From: Betaproteobacteria bacterium
GTDB taxonomy: Bacteria; Pseudomonadota; Gammaproteobacteria; Burkholderiales; SG8-41
DNA: 48,942 nucleotides
Assembly: GCA_025363435.1 (NCBI GenBank)
Contig: JANYDY010000059.1
Location: forward strand, 1 to 48,942
Direction of reading: 5' to 3'
Shown here: positions 32,138 to 41,689 of the stretch, piece by piece
How positions within the stretch are numbered: the stretch's first letter is position 1
Layout of the letters: each line of letters opens with the position of its first letter
Program-made: the position numbers and the translations under genes
Notes under the pieces: model-generated
The model's input: only the letters and a program-made list of their open reading frames with translations
The model's database searches: none
Told to the model about the DNA's origin: nothing

Positions 32138-33106
32138 TTACTCCGCCTTGATGTTGGCGTCGCGCGCCACTTTCGCCCACTTCGGCATGTCGTTGCGGAT
32201 GATGTCGGCAAATTCCTCCGGCGTTGTGCCAAGCGGGTCGGTGCCCACCGTTTTGAAACCGTTGACGATTTCAGGCGATGCTACTGCCCTGACGATTTCT
32301 GCGTTCAGTTTCATGATGATTTCGCGCGGCGTTTTTGCCGGCGCCAGCAGACCGAAAAGGCCGCCGACCTCGAAGCCGGGTACACCGGCTTCCGCAATCG
32401 TCGGAATGTCGGGTGCCGCCGGCGAACGCTTCACCGCCGCAACACCCAGCGCGCGCAAACGCTTCGCCTGGATCTGCGGCATCGCCGCCTGCATCGAACC
32501 GAAATAGGCCATCACCTGCCCGGCCAATTGCTCGGCCAGCGCCGGCCCGCCGCCTTTGTACGGCACGTGCAATACTTTGGTGTTGGTCATGGTGCTGAAC
32601 ATCTCGAGCGCAAAATGGGGCGCGCTGCCGATGCCGGGCGAAGCGACACTGATTTCGCCGGGACGCGCGCGCGCCAGCGCAATAAATTCTTTCACCGTCG
32701 CCACCGGCAGCGATGGATGCACGGTGAGTATCTGCACGGCGTAACCGAACGCCGAGATCGGCGCCAGATCCTTTAACGGATCAAACGGCAGCTTCGGATA
32801 AATCGCCGCATTCATCGGCAGCGAACTCGTCGAACCCACCACCAGCGTGTAACCGTCAGCAGGCGCGCGCACTGCGAGCTCGGTGCCAATGATGCCGTTC
32901 GCACCCGGACGGTTGTCGACGATGCACTGCACCTTCAGCCCTTCGCTCATTTTCTGCGCCAGCGGGCGCACCATGGCATCGGCAGGCCCGCCGGCCGGAA
33001 ACGGACTGATGATACGTATGATCTTCGACGGATATGGCTGCGCAAGCACCATCGTCGCAGCCAAGCCCGTCGCGACCGTCACGATCGCGATACAGATTTT
33101 TTTCAT
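32138..33106 (-). CDS. Bug/TctC-family solute-binding protein
   Basis: Start ATG 33106 follows a clear GGAGGGG site. Signal peptide MKKICIAIVTVATGLAATMV to about residue 23, then YPSKIIRIISPFPAGGPADAM, VDNRPGANGIIGTE, RAPADGYTLVV, ILTVHPSLPVATV, HVPYKGGGPALAE and IPTIAEAGVPGFEV. The binding loop is close to the canonical form, with Ala in place of Asp at the usual GGxxD position. Third gene of the amidohydrolase operon. Confidence 0.95.
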   Translation of the reverse strand: MKKICIAIVTVATGLAATMVLAQPYPSKIIRIISPFPAGGPADAMVRPLAQKMSEGLKVQCIVDNRPGANGIIGTELAVRAPADGYTLVVGSTSSLPMNAAIYPKLPFDPLKDLAPISAFGYAVQILTVHPSLPVATVKEFIALARARPGEISVASPGIGSAPHFALEMFSTMTNTKVLHVPYKGGGPALAEQLAGQVMAYFGSMQAAMPQIQAKRLRALGVAAVKRSPAAPDIPTIAEAGVPGFEVGGLFGLLAPAKTPREIIMKLNAEIVRAVASPEIVNGFKTVGTDPLGTTPEEFADIIRNDMPKWAKVARDANIKAE

Positions 33107-33136
33107 TACCCCTCCGTTCATGCAAACCGCGTCAGC

Positions 33137-34111
33137 TCAATCTGCGCGGATACCCGCGTCTTTGATGACTTTGCCTAATGTTGCCATATCCGATTTTACG
33201 CGAGCAGCGAGCTGTTCCGGCGTGCTACCGACCGGCTCGATACCGGCATTGAGAAATTTTTCTCTCAATTCAGGCGCATTCAGCACACGCACGATTTCCA
33301 GATTGAGTTTCTGCACGATCGCCGCCGGCGTACCGGCCGGCGCGAACACCGCGAGCGGTGCGCTCGCTTCGAAGCCCGGCAATGTCTGCGCCACCGTCGG
33401 CATACCGGGAAAGAGTACCGATTGTTCAAGCGTCGTCACCGCCAGCGCGCGCAAGCGGTTCGATTTCAAATGCGGTATCACGGAACCCGCCGTCGGAAAC
33501 ATCAACTGCACCTGCCCGGCGATCACGTCGGCAAAACCACCGCCGATGCCCTTGTAACCGACCTGAATGATGTTGACACCGGCGCGCGCCTTGAACAGTT
33601 CACCGGCGATATGCGGCGGTGCGCCGATCACGCCGGCAACATAGTTAAGTTGCGCGGGCCTGGCTTTCGCCAGCGCAATCAGATCAACAATATTTTTAAC
33701 CGGTAGCGATGGATGAACGGCGACGATGCACGGCGCATTGGTCGCCAGCGTTACCGGTGTGAAATCCCTGACCGGATCATAAGGCAGGCTCTCGCGCAGA
33801 TAAGGCAGCAACCACACCGCGCTACCGTTCACCAGCAACGTGTAGCCATCGGGCGGCGCCTTGGCGACAACTTCATTCGGAATCGTGCCGGCGCGATTAT
33901 CGACGACGATCTGCTGACCGATGGTCGCCGATAAGGCCTGCCCGATCAGGCGCGCGTTGAGATCGCTGCCGCCACCGGCACTGGTGGTCAGAAAGCGAAT
34001 CACACGATTGGGGAAATTTTGTGCGTCCGCGCTTCCCGCACAGATAAGCGCCGCAACAAGCACACACGACAGCGCGGCGTCTTTAAACGTCGCCGCGCTG
34101 TCGTTGTTCAC
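33137..34111 (-). CDS. Bug/TctC-family solute-binding protein
   Basis: GTG start at 34111 after GGCAGGG. Signal peptide about 1-30 (GSADAQ), then FPNRVIRFLTTSAGGGSDLNARL, VVDNRAGTIPNEV, KAPPDGYTLLV, IVAVHPSLPVKNI, VGYKGIGGGFADV and MPTVAQTLPGFE. Its loop TTSAGGGSD groups it with the proteins at 11736 and 17451 rather than with its operon neighbour, so the operon carries two Bug subtypes, probably for two ligands. Confidence 0.95.
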   Translation of the reverse strand: MNNDSAATFKDAALSCVLVAALICAGSADAQNFPNRVIRFLTTSAGGGSDLNARLIGQALSATIGQQIVVDNRAGTIPNEVVAKAPPDGYTLLVNGSAVWLLPYLRESLPYDPVRDFTPVTLATNAPCIVAVHPSLPVKNIVDLIALAKARPAQLNYVAGVIGAPPHIAGELFKARAGVNIIQVGYKGIGGGFADVIAGQVQLMFPTAGSVIPHLKSNRLRALAVTTLEQSVLFPGMPTVAQTLPGFEASAPLAVFAPAGTPAAIVQKLNLEIVRVLNAPELREKFLNAGIEPVGSTPEQLAARVKSDMATLGKVIKDAGIRAD

Positions 34112-34120
34112 GACCCTGCC

Positions 34121-35221
34121 TTAAAACTGCGGAATGCCCAGCAGTTTCGACGCCGTGCCGCCGAGCATGGCGTAACGCTCGTCGTCGGTGAAGCCCGGCG
34201 CATTGAGCAAATGATCGACCGAGGTCGACCACCAGGGAATCGGGTGATCGGTGCCGATGACGATTTGGCTCGAACCGACTTCGGCAGCGAGGTGGCGCAG
34301 CGCTTCATCGGTAAACACCAGCGAATCGAAATACATCTGGCGCAGGTACTCGGTCGGCTTCTTTTTCAGCTTGATCGCCGGATCGCATTCTTCCGGCGCG
34401 ACACGGCAACCGTTGTCCGAACGCGGCGCGTATGAAGGCAGAAAACCGCCGCCGTGCGCCGAGCAGATTTTCAAACCGGGGAATTTATCCAGCGTGCCCT
34501 CGAATATCAGATGCGACAGCGCAATCGTGGTATCGAGCGGATTGCCGATGACGTTTGACAGCCAGCCGTTGCCGGCGAGGCGCTTGTTGAGTTCCGGCGT
34601 GCCCTGCGGATGGATGAAGACCAGTTGGCCCATCGCTTCGACCTTGGCCCAGAACGGATGGAACTTCGCGTCCGAGAACGCCACGCCGGCGACACTGCCG
34701 CCGACCGCCACGCCCTTCATGCCGAGTTTCGTAATCGCGTATTCGAGTTGCTGAATCGCCAGGTCCGGGTACTGCAACGCTACTGACGCCATGCCAAAGA
34801 GGCGGTCAGGATGCGCCGCACACAGTTCGGTCAGCTTCTCGTTCTGCGTCTTGATCAGTTTCTCGGCGACATCGCGCTCGACCTTGTACCAGAACGGGTT
34901 GATGCTGATCGCCTCGACGTCCATGCCCTGCTCGTCCATTTCACGGATGCGGCGCAGACCCACTTCGCCGATGCCGGGGCCGCGCTGGTCTTCGAGCTTG
35001 AGGCCGGCCATGGCGAGCGTTTCGGGCAGCACGCAGTGCGCGTGCACGTCGATGGTCTTGACGCGTTTGCCGCCGACCATGATCTGGCGTCGCGCGCCGC
35101 CGGCGGGTGCCGCGCCGGCACCGGCGTAATTACCGCAGCCGGCGTGATGCACATGATTTTTCTTCAGGCTGCAGCCGTGGAATATGATTTCCGGCAGGCC
35201 GGAGTGGATTTCGTTGGACAT
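34121..35221 (-). CDS. Amidohydrolase-2 family protein with His/Cys-rich N-terminal extension
   Basis: The barrel metal ligands appear as IDVHAHC (H60, H62), VFIHPQG, ICSAHGGGFLPS and VIGTDHPIPW, as in ACMSD-like decarboxylases. Before the barrel lie about 55 extra residues with H15, C17, H23, H25, H26 and C29 (FHGCSLKKNHVHHAGCG) and an Ala/Gly linker. These could form an additional metal site (inference). The longer frame reaches 35500 but overlaps the divergent promoter region; ATG 35221 has GAGGGAGAAC before it. It is first in the minus-strand operon. Confidence 0.88.
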   Translation of the reverse strand: MSNEIHSGLPEIIFHGCSLKKNHVHHAGCGNYAGAGAAPAGGARRQIMVGGKRVKTIDVHAHCVLPETLAMAGLKLEDQRGPGIGEVGLRRIREMDEQGMDVEAISINPFWYKVERDVAEKLIKTQNEKLTELCAAHPDRLFGMASVALQYPDLAIQQLEYAITKLGMKGVAVGGSVAGVAFSDAKFHPFWAKVEAMGQLVFIHPQGTPELNKRLAGNGWLSNVIGNPLDTTIALSHLIFEGTLDKFPGLKICSAHGGGFLPSYAPRSDNGCRVAPEECDPAIKLKKKPTEYLRQMYFDSLVFTDEALRHLAAEVGSSQIVIGTDHPIPWWSTSVDHLLNAPGFTDDERYAMLGGTASKLLGIPQF

Positions 35222-35437
35222 CTGTTCTCCCTCGTTTTGCAATTTTTGATTATTCGCTGGATGGAACGGGCCGCCCGATGGTACGTAGCCGGCGGTCCGC
35301 GCGGCATTATCGCACAGCATCGATGCATCGCCGGGCACGCCCCCGCAGTGTCGATTGCAACATGCTATCAATCGCGTTAGTCTTGTAAAAAAACTGCGCC
35401 GGCCGAGCGTGGGCTGTCTTCCCGGAGGAATCAATCG

Positions 35438-37609
35438 ATGCGCACGGAACTCATAGTGCCGGTGCTGCTTGCACTGCACGCCGGCAACCTGTTTGCACAA
35501 ACGGCGCTGCCCGAAGTACGCGTTGAGGACAGCCGCGATACGCCGCTGGGCCTCGACAAGCCGGCCGACAGCGCGAGCCGCCTGGGACTAACGCCGCGCG
35601 AAACGCCGGCGACAGTTGAAGTCATCGATCAGGCCACCATGCGCCAGCGCGGCTTCCGTTCGGTCTCGGAAGCCGCACAGGGTATGGTCGGCGTCACTGC
35701 CGGCGATCATCCAGCCGAGCCGTCAGCGTTTTCACTGCGCGGTTTCACCAACAGCCAGATCAACATACTCTACAACGGCATCAAGCTCGGCCCACAGAAC
35801 ATGACTTCGCGCATCATGGACACCGGCAACCTCGATCGCATCGAAGTGCTGAAAGGCCCTGCGTCGCTGATCTCGGGCGAAGGCGCAGCCGGCGGTGCAA
35901 TTAACTTCGTGTCGCGTAAACCACATCACGGCGCGGTCGAGAATGAAGCTTTTGTTTCATACGGATCGAACAACACGCTGCGCCTGGGCATCGGATCCGG
36001 CGGCAGCACCTCGAAAGAAGGCCTCGATTACCGCATCGACATCACTCGCGCATCGAGCAACGGTTTCATCGATGACACCGGCAGCCGCAATGCGCAGCTG
36101 TCAGGCGCGCTCGATTTTCAGGCCACCGCTGCGTTCAAACTGTTCGGCGCCATCGAACACAAGAACGACCACTCGAACCCGTACTGGGGCACGCCGCTGG
36201 TACCGGCAGCCACCGCCGGCGCCAATTCCGCCGGCGGTATTGTTTCAGGCGCTTATGTTTCCAATTACAACGGCACAAACCTCGGCGCGGTGACGATCGA
36301 CAGCCGTTCACTTAATACCAACTACAACGTCCTCGACAATTACATGAAGGCCGAGGAGAACATGGTCCGCGGTGGCTTCGAGTGGTCGTTGCGCGACAAT
36401 GTCGTGTTTCGCGATCAGGTCTATTACTACACGGCGCGGCGCGAATGGTTTAACAACGAAGTCATCGCTTTCAATACCGGCACGGGGCTGCTCGACCGCG
36501 AACGCTTTTTCGTCGCCCACGACCAGAAGCTCATCGGCAACAAGGCCGAACTGCAATGGGACAGCAAACTCGCCGGCATGGACAACCGCATCGTGGCGGC
36601 ATTCGACACCAGCAATCTCGATTTTGTGCGTCCGGGTGCGGCGAATTTTCCGGCCGATGCGGTCAATGTCGTCGATCCGGCGCGCGGCCTATATGGCCTT
36701 TTGACGCTGCAAAAACAAACTACCGGCATCCGCAACAACGCATTGTCGGTTGAAGACCGCCTCAAGGTCACACCGGCTTTCGCGCTGGTCGGCGGCCTGC
36801 GCTACGAAATCATAGATCTCGATCGCAGCTCGCTCAACGCCGCCGGCGCCAATCGCGCCGGCTTTCCATATTCAAAATCGTTTCATCCAACCACCGGCCG
36901 CGCCGGCGCCACCTGGGAAATTCTGCCGGGCCTGACGCTTTACGGCCAGTACGCAACCGCTGCAGATGTCTCCGCCAGCAATATTTTTCTGATCGGCCCG
37001 GCGCAACCGGTCGAACTTACGCGCGTGCGCACCTATGAAGCTGGCGTCAAACAGACTTTCTGGCAACGCAAAGCCGAATGGACGCTGGCGGCCTTCGACA
37101 TCCAGCGCAACAATGTGTACGCCGCCGCCGGCGGACGCACTCTTAACGTCGCCGGCAAACAGCAATCAAACGGCGTAGAAGTCGCCGCCGCCGTGCGCCC
37201 GACCGCGCAATGGAATCTGTGGGGCAACGCCGCTTACACGCGTGCTTATTACGCCGACTACAACTTTGCCGGCGGCTCGTTCTCAGGCAATGCGCCGCCC
37301 AACGTACCGCATGTAGTCGCCAATGCCGGCATTGTTTACCGCCTCGCCCTGCCGCAGCCGGTTGAGGTCGGCGCCACCGTGCGGCACGTCGGCGACCGCT
37401 ATCACAGCGACGCCAACACGGTAAAACTTCTCGCCTACACTGTTGGCGACGCATTCGCATCGATCGATGTCAGAAAAACAAAACTGTCGCTGCGTGTGCG
37501 CAATATCACCAATGAACGTTACGCAGTGTGGAGTGATCCCTTCTATCCCGACCAGATACTGCTCGGCGCACCGCGCAGTTACGAGATCTCCGCCGTCATG
37601 AAATTCTGA
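35438..37609 (+). CDS. TonB-dependent siderophore receptor-like outer membrane protein
   Basis: The 723-residue protein has a signal peptide (about 1-21, LFAQ), a TonB-box-like segment (LPEVRVED), and a plug with VEVIDQATMRQRG, FSLRGFTNSQINILYNGI and RIEVLKGPASLISGEGAAGG. Then come beta-barrel repeats and a C-terminal Phe (ISAVMKF). The GEGAAGGAINFVSRKP region is typical of ferric-siderophore receptors. A GGAGGAAT site precedes the ATG. A weak promoter can be proposed at 35355-35383 (TTGCAA, 17 bases, TAGTCT). I did not see a Fur box. The PepSY protein 8 bases downstream supports ferric-siderophore uptake and reduction. Confidence 0.92.
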   Translation: MRTELIVPVLLALHAGNLFAQTALPEVRVEDSRDTPLGLDKPADSASRLGLTPRETPATVEVIDQATMRQRGFRSVSEAAQGMVGVTAGDHPAEPSAFSLRGFTNSQINILYNGIKLGPQNMTSRIMDTGNLDRIEVLKGPASLISGEGAAGGAINFVSRKPHHGAVENEAFVSYGSNNTLRLGIGSGGSTSKEGLDYRIDITRASSNGFIDDTGSRNAQLSGALDFQATAAFKLFGAIEHKNDHSNPYWGTPLVPAATAGANSAGGIVSGAYVSNYNGTNLGAVTIDSRSLNTNYNVLDNYMKAEENMVRGGFEWSLRDNVVFRDQVYYYTARREWFNNEVIAFNTGTGLLDRERFFVAHDQKLIGNKAELQWDSKLAGMDNRIVAAFDTSNLDFVRPGAANFPADAVNVVDPARGLYGLLTLQKQTTGIRNNALSVEDRLKVTPAFALVGGLRYEIIDLDRSSLNAAGANRAGFPYSKSFHPTTGRAGATWEILPGLTLYGQYATAADVSASNIFLIGPAQPVELTRVRTYEAGVKQTFWQRKAEWTLAAFDIQRNNVYAAAGGRTLNVAGKQQSNGVEVAAAVRPTAQWNLWGNAAYTRAYYADYNFAGGSFSGNAPPNVPHVVANAGIVYRLALPQPVEVGATVRHVGDRYHSDANTVKLLAYTVGDAFASIDVRKTKLSLRVRNITNERYAVWSDPFYPDQILLGAPRSYEISAVMKF

Positions 37610-37617
37610 GCGGCTTG

Positions 37618-39006
37618 ATGCGCACGCTCACTGTTCTGCATCGGTGGTTCGGTGTTGCGTTCTGCCTGCTGTTTGCCATGTGGTTTGCCAGTGGTGCCGT
37701 CATGCACTGGGTGCCGTTTCCGGAATTGACGGAAGACGAACGCGTTGCAGGGCTAAGCGATATCGCAGCGAACGCGGTAAATCTCACGCCCGCACAGGCA
37801 CTCGCCGGATTCAAGCAGGATGACATAACGCGCCTGCGGCTGGTTGCTGCGAGCGTCCGCGCGGTTTATATCGGCACAGGCGCCGACAACAGACTGCATG
37901 CAATCGACGCAGCAAACGGTAGCGCGCTTGCGGTCGATGAAACGCTTGCGCTAGCGAGCGCGCGCACCCATGCTGCAGTGCGCGGCTTCGTAAAAACCGC
38001 GCCGGCGCCGGTTGAAACCGCTGATTACGATCAGTGGACGGTATCGAACGGTCTGGACGCACATCGCCCGCTTTTCCGCATTGCACTGAACGACGCAGCA
38101 GGCAGCGAGCTCTACGTATCGTCGTTGACCGCAGAAGTCGTTCGCGACACAACGCGCCTCGAACGCATCTTCAACTACGCCGGCAGCATCGTGCACTGGA
38201 TATACCCGACCGCGCTGCGCAAACATTGGGCCGCATGGGATGCTGCCGTGTGGTGGCTGTCGCTGATCGCTACGCTCGGCGCAATGGGCGGCGCGCTGCT
38301 CGGTATTTTGTGCCTGCGCAATTTTTCTTCCCCGTTTCACGGCTGGCATTACTGGCACCATATGCTCGGTCTCGCCTGCGCAACTTTCGTCCTGACGTGG
38401 ATCACCAGCGGCTGGCTGTCGATGGATCACGGCAGACTATTTTCGAATGGGCGGCCGAATGCCACCGAGCGCGCGCAACTGGCCGGCGCGGCGTTAAGCC
38501 CCGCCGACCTCGCCGCCATTCCGCGCGCTGCCCTGCCGCTGAAAGAAGTCGAATGGTTTCGCTTTGCCGGGCGCGCGTTTGTACGCAGCACGGACAGCGC
38601 CGGCACACGCCATTTCGGCGTTACCGAAAGCGCGCATCTTGAACAAGCCGACATCGCGCGCGCCGCCATGCGCCTCGGCGCCGCCTGCACCATCGGCAGC
38701 GACAACGACGCCTATGCCGCGCACTCGCGCGTCGCCGGCGCAATGGTTTATCGCATCGTCTGCGGTGATACTTGGTGGCAGATCGACGGCGCCGACGGCC
38801 GCATTATCGAAAAGCTCGACGCCTCGCGGCGCGCCTACCGCTGGGTATTTCGCGCGCTGCACACTCTGGATTTCCCGCTGCTGGCGGAAAATCCCGCATT
38901 GCGCAGCGTCCTGATTATGCTGTTATGCGCGGGCGGATTTATTTTCAGCGTCACCGGCGTAATCATCGGCTGGCGGCGGATTAAATCAAGTGCCGTTGTA
39001 GTATGA
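37618..39006 (+). CDS. PepSY-associated membrane protein (FsqB/PiuB-like)
   Basis: Four membrane spans are apparent: about 10-30 (WFGVAFCLLFAMWFASGAVM), 213-237, 250-272 (HHMLGLACATFVLTWITSG) and 440-460 (LIMLLCAGGFIFSVTGVI). Periplasmic PepSY-like segments lie between them. Conserved His in the first and third spans (LHRW, HYWHHML) could bind haem. Such proteins accompany TonB siderophore receptors and are thought to reduce ferric siderophores. The start codon is ATG 37618 (a TTG precedes it). Confidence 0.86.
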   Translation: MRTLTVLHRWFGVAFCLLFAMWFASGAVMHWVPFPELTEDERVAGLSDIAANAVNLTPAQALAGFKQDDITRLRLVAASVRAVYIGTGADNRLHAIDAANGSALAVDETLALASARTHAAVRGFVKTAPAPVETADYDQWTVSNGLDAHRPLFRIALNDAAGSELYVSSLTAEVVRDTTRLERIFNYAGSIVHWIYPTALRKHWAAWDAAVWWLSLIATLGAMGGALLGILCLRNFSSPFHGWHYWHHMLGLACATFVLTWITSGWLSMDHGRLFSNGRPNATERAQLAGAALSPADLAAIPRAALPLKEVEWFRFAGRAFVRSTDSAGTRHFGVTESAHLEQADIARAAMRLGAACTIGSDNDAYAAHSRVAGAMVYRIVCGDTWWQIDGADGRIIEKLDASRRAYRWVFRALHTLDFPLLAENPALRSVLIMLLCAGGFIFSVTGVIIGWRRIKSSAVVV

Positions 39007-39080
39007 TGGTTGCATCAGGCTGGGCCACGCCAATAAAAATAATCCGTCATACCGGCCGGCCCCAATGGAGTGAGGTTTGC

Positions 39081-39569
39081 ATGCGAGCAACGCTGCGTCT
39101 GTTGATCCTGGTTCCGGCACTCGGCCTGTTCGCCTGCAGCGAACCGCCACCGCCTCCCCCGCCGGCACCGCCGTTCCACACGATACTTGATCTAAAACAA
39201 TTCATGCTGCTGGTGATCGATCCCGCGGCAGACCTTGTGTGGGATTCGGTGAAGACCATCATGAGCAAAAAAGGCACCGAGGAAATCGCGCCGAAGACCG
39301 AAGCGCAATGGACCACCGTGCGCAGCGGTGCAGCCACCGTTGCCGAGGCGGCCAATCTGCTGATGCTCGACGGGCGCGCACGCGACAAAAAAGAATGGAT
39401 GGCGGCGGCGCGCCGGCTGACCGATACTGCCGAAAAAGCGCTCAAAGCAGCCGAAGCAAAAGATCCGGCCGCAGTTTTTGCAGCCGGCGGAGAAATGTAC
39501 GAAGCCTGCCGCGGCTGCCATCAACGTTATGCGGCGCACCTGAACAACACGACGGAAGCCGTCAAATAG
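39081..39569 (+). CDS. Haem-binding lipoprotein with C-terminal CxxCH
   Basis: The 162-residue product has a lipoprotein signal (PALGLFAC, Cys19), a Pro-rich linker (EPPPPPPPAPP), a helical bundle and a C-terminal CRGCH (143-147), the c-type haem attachment site. A helix bundle with CxxCH near the C-terminus is the layout of cytochrome c-prime-like proteins. GGAGTGAGG lies before ATG 39081; the frame is open upstream to 39003. It precedes two DUF6644-like membrane genes and may pass electrons to or from them (inference). Confidence 0.8.
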   Translation: MRATLRLLILVPALGLFACSEPPPPPPPAPPFHTILDLKQFMLLVIDPAADLVWDSVKTIMSKKGTEEIAPKTEAQWTTVRSGAATVAEAANLLMLDGRARDKKEWMAAARRLTDTAEKALKAAEAKDPAAVFAAGGEMYEACRGCHQRYAAHLNNTTEAVK

Positions 39570-39633
39570 CCGGATTCCACTCCATCCGCCTACCACCGAC
39601 CAACGATACGCGGCCCAAACCGCGCCTGAAAAT

Positions 39634-40122
39634 ATGCGAACCAAAGCACTGCTGGATTTCTGCGACGCAATTGATGCGACGGCGTTAAGCCAGGCGATTC
39701 AAAACAACAAATGGGTGGTGCCGCTGGTGCAAACCATCCACATACTGGCGATTGCGGCCGTGTTGTCATCGATACTCATGATCAACCTGCGCCTGCTGAA
39801 GGTGGCGGGACTCGATCAGTCGCTGGCGCGGGTTTCAGACCGCTACCGGCCGGTCGTCTGGTGGACGCTGCCGCTGCTGCTCGCCAGCGGCCTGATTCTG
39901 ATCATCGGCGAACCGGCGCGTTCGCTGGCAAACTATTTTTTCCAGCTGAAAATGTTTTTACTCGTCTGCGTGATTATCGTGACCGTGCTGTTGCAGCGGC
40001 CGCTCAAGCACGACCCGCTGTACTGGGACAGCCGCACGGCACTGGCAGGCACGCTGGCCGTACTGTCGATGGCGCTGTGGAGCGGCATCGTTTTCGCCGG
40101 CCGCTGGATCGCCTACATATAA
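39634..40122 (+). CDS. DUF6644-like integral membrane protein, copy 1
   Basis: This 162-residue protein has four hydrophobic spans (about 28-50, 72-92, 102-120 and 138-158) and conserved-looking residues PLVQTIHILAIAAVL and MALWSGIVFAGRWIAYI. The His in QTIHILA and the GRW near the end recur in the next gene (EAIHVLAIT, GRWVGFT), marking a family. DUF6644 is assigned from memory. The His could coordinate haem; no function is established. Confidence 0.7.
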   Translation: MRTKALLDFCDAIDATALSQAIQNNKWVVPLVQTIHILAIAAVLSSILMINLRLLKVAGLDQSLARVSDRYRPVVWWTLPLLLASGLILIIGEPARSLANYFFQLKMFLLVCVIIVTVLLQRPLKHDPLYWDSRTALAGTLAVLSMALWSGIVFAGRWIAYI

Positions 40123-40200
40123 TTCACAGGCTGATTGCAAACACGTTCCCACGCCGGCGCCCGGTTAAATCAGGCCCGCGCTCACTGAAGGAAGCATCGT

Positions 40201-40710
40201 ATGGATCTGGATACACTGCTGCGCGCAATTGAGGCGACTGCCATTGCCACCGAGCTGCGCGAAGGCGAATCGTGGTTTCCCTGGATCGAAGCCATACACG
40301 TACTCGCCATCACACTGGTGGTCGGCTCAATCTCCATCGTCGATTTGCGCCTGCTCGGCTGGACGTCGCTGGACCGCGCGGTCGGCCGCGTCACTGCGAC
40401 GGTACTGCCCTGCACTTGGACGGCATTCGCAGTCGCCGCGATTTCAGGCGCCCTGCTGTTTTCGTCGAACGCGATGACTTACGCCCACAACAGCTGGTTT
40501 CTGGCCAAGTTTGTTTTCCTCGGGCTGGCCGGCGTCAACATGCTGATCTTCCAGTTCGGCGTCAATGGCAGCGTGGACAACTGGGGTTCCGCCGCAACAC
40601 CGCCCGGGGCCGCGCGTATCGCCGGCGCATTGTCGCTGCTGTTCTGGATCGGCGTGGTTACCTGCGGCCGCTGGGTCGGCTTTACCCTGCAGCCGGGCAT
40701 GGGCGGTTAG
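40201..40710 (+). CDS. DUF6644-like integral membrane protein, copy 2
   Basis: Paralogue of the preceding membrane protein with the same four-span layout: WFPWIEAIHVLAITLVVGSI, then LPCTWTAFAVAAISGALLFS, AKFVFLGLAGVNMLIF and LSLLFWIGVVTCGRWVGF. Shared landmarks are the IHxLAI and GRW motifs and a DLRLL/NLRLL segment after span 1. GAAGGAAG lies before the ATG. Gap to copy 1 is 78 bases, and to the GHWEG gene 118 bases. Confidence 0.72.
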   Translation: MDLDTLLRAIEATAIATELREGESWFPWIEAIHVLAITLVVGSISIVDLRLLGWTSLDRAVGRVTATVLPCTWTAFAVAAISGALLFSSNAMTYAHNSWFLAKFVFLGLAGVNMLIFQFGVNGSVDNWGSAATPPGAARIAGALSLLFWIGVVTCGRWVGFTLQPGMGG

Positions 40711-40828
40711 GCTGCACACAATGGACGGCGCGGGGAAACCGTAGTATTTTTTGAATGTTACGCGCTGTGCAATAAGGCGTACTATTGATAGCACTTATAT
40801 AAAAAGACAAAACGCGGGGGAAACAACC

Positions 40829-41662
40829 ATGAAGCACGAACTTAGGGCAATACTGCTGGCTACTCTGGCGTTCGCGATCGGCACCGTTCAGGCCGCCGCG
40901 CCCGCTGAGAAACCCGTCCTCAACCCGGCGCCGACCGCCAAAGACTGGGCGGATATCGCCAAATTGCCGGACTGGAGCGGCGTGTGGACGCCGAACATCT
41001 CCGACCAGGACCGCAAGGCCCGGTCCGACATGCCGCCGTGGACAGCGAAGGGGATGGAGCAGGTGCAGTGGCAGCTCGCCGAAGAAAAAGCCGGACGCCC
41101 GCCCCCCCTCTTCGTCAACTGCCTGCCCGAAGCGATGCCGGGCTGGATGCTGGTGTCGCACAATTCGATGGAAGTCCTGTTTACGCCCGGACGCGTCACC
41201 ATGCTTGGCGAATCGGACGGCGGACGTCTGCGCCGCATCTATACCGACGGCCGCAAGCACCCGGCCGACCCGGACCCGACCTTCCACGGTCATTCGACCG
41301 GCCACTGGGAGGGTGACACACTGGTCGTCGACACTGTCGGCGTGCACCCGCAGACCTACATCTCGATCAGCGAGGCCGCCGGCGTGCCGAACAACGGCGA
41401 CATGCATATCAAGGAACGCATTTTCCTCGACCCGAAAAACAAGGACACGATGATTTTCGAGATGGAAATCACCGCGCCCAAAGTGCTGACCAGGACGTGG
41501 AAAACCACCCGTATCTGGTACCGTCAGCGCGCGCAGAAATATGACATCATCGAAGGCGTTTGCTCGGAAGGTTATTTCCGTCCAGACAAGGACAAGTGGG
41601 GCAACGATATTTTCGTGCCGATTCAGCACGACGTCGGCGGCAATCGCATACCGCCGAAATAA
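40829..41662 (+). CDS. Conserved secreted protein with GHWEG motif (cassette copy B)
   Basis: Signal peptide about 1-22 (GTVQAAAP), then AKLPDWSGVWTP, CLPEAMPGWMLV, SMEVLFTPGRVTMLGE, RRIYTDGRKHP, HSTGHWEGDTLVVDTVGV and VLTRTWKTTR, each block matching copy A at 19006-19836. The ribosome site GCGGGGGAAAC sits before ATG 40829; the frame is open upstream to 40751. No catalytic signature is evident. Partner DUF6152-like gene follows after 27 bases. Confidence 0.76.
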   Translation: MKHELRAILLATLAFAIGTVQAAAPAEKPVLNPAPTAKDWADIAKLPDWSGVWTPNISDQDRKARSDMPPWTAKGMEQVQWQLAEEKAGRPPPLFVNCLPEAMPGWMLVSHNSMEVLFTPGRVTMLGESDGGRLRRIYTDGRKHPADPDPTFHGHSTGHWEGDTLVVDTVGVHPQTYISISEAAGVPNNGDMHIKERIFLDPKNKDTMIFEMEITAPKVLTRTWKTTRIWYRQRAQKYDIIEGVCSEGYFRPDKDKWGNDIFVPIQHDVGGNRIPPK

Positions 41663-41689
41663 ACGATCCAGAACCGCACAGGAGCACCT

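Noticed and set aside
35222-35437. Fur box upstream of the TonB receptor
   Set aside because: No GATAATGATAATC-like 19-base palindrome is visible; iron control cannot be claimed from this sequence.
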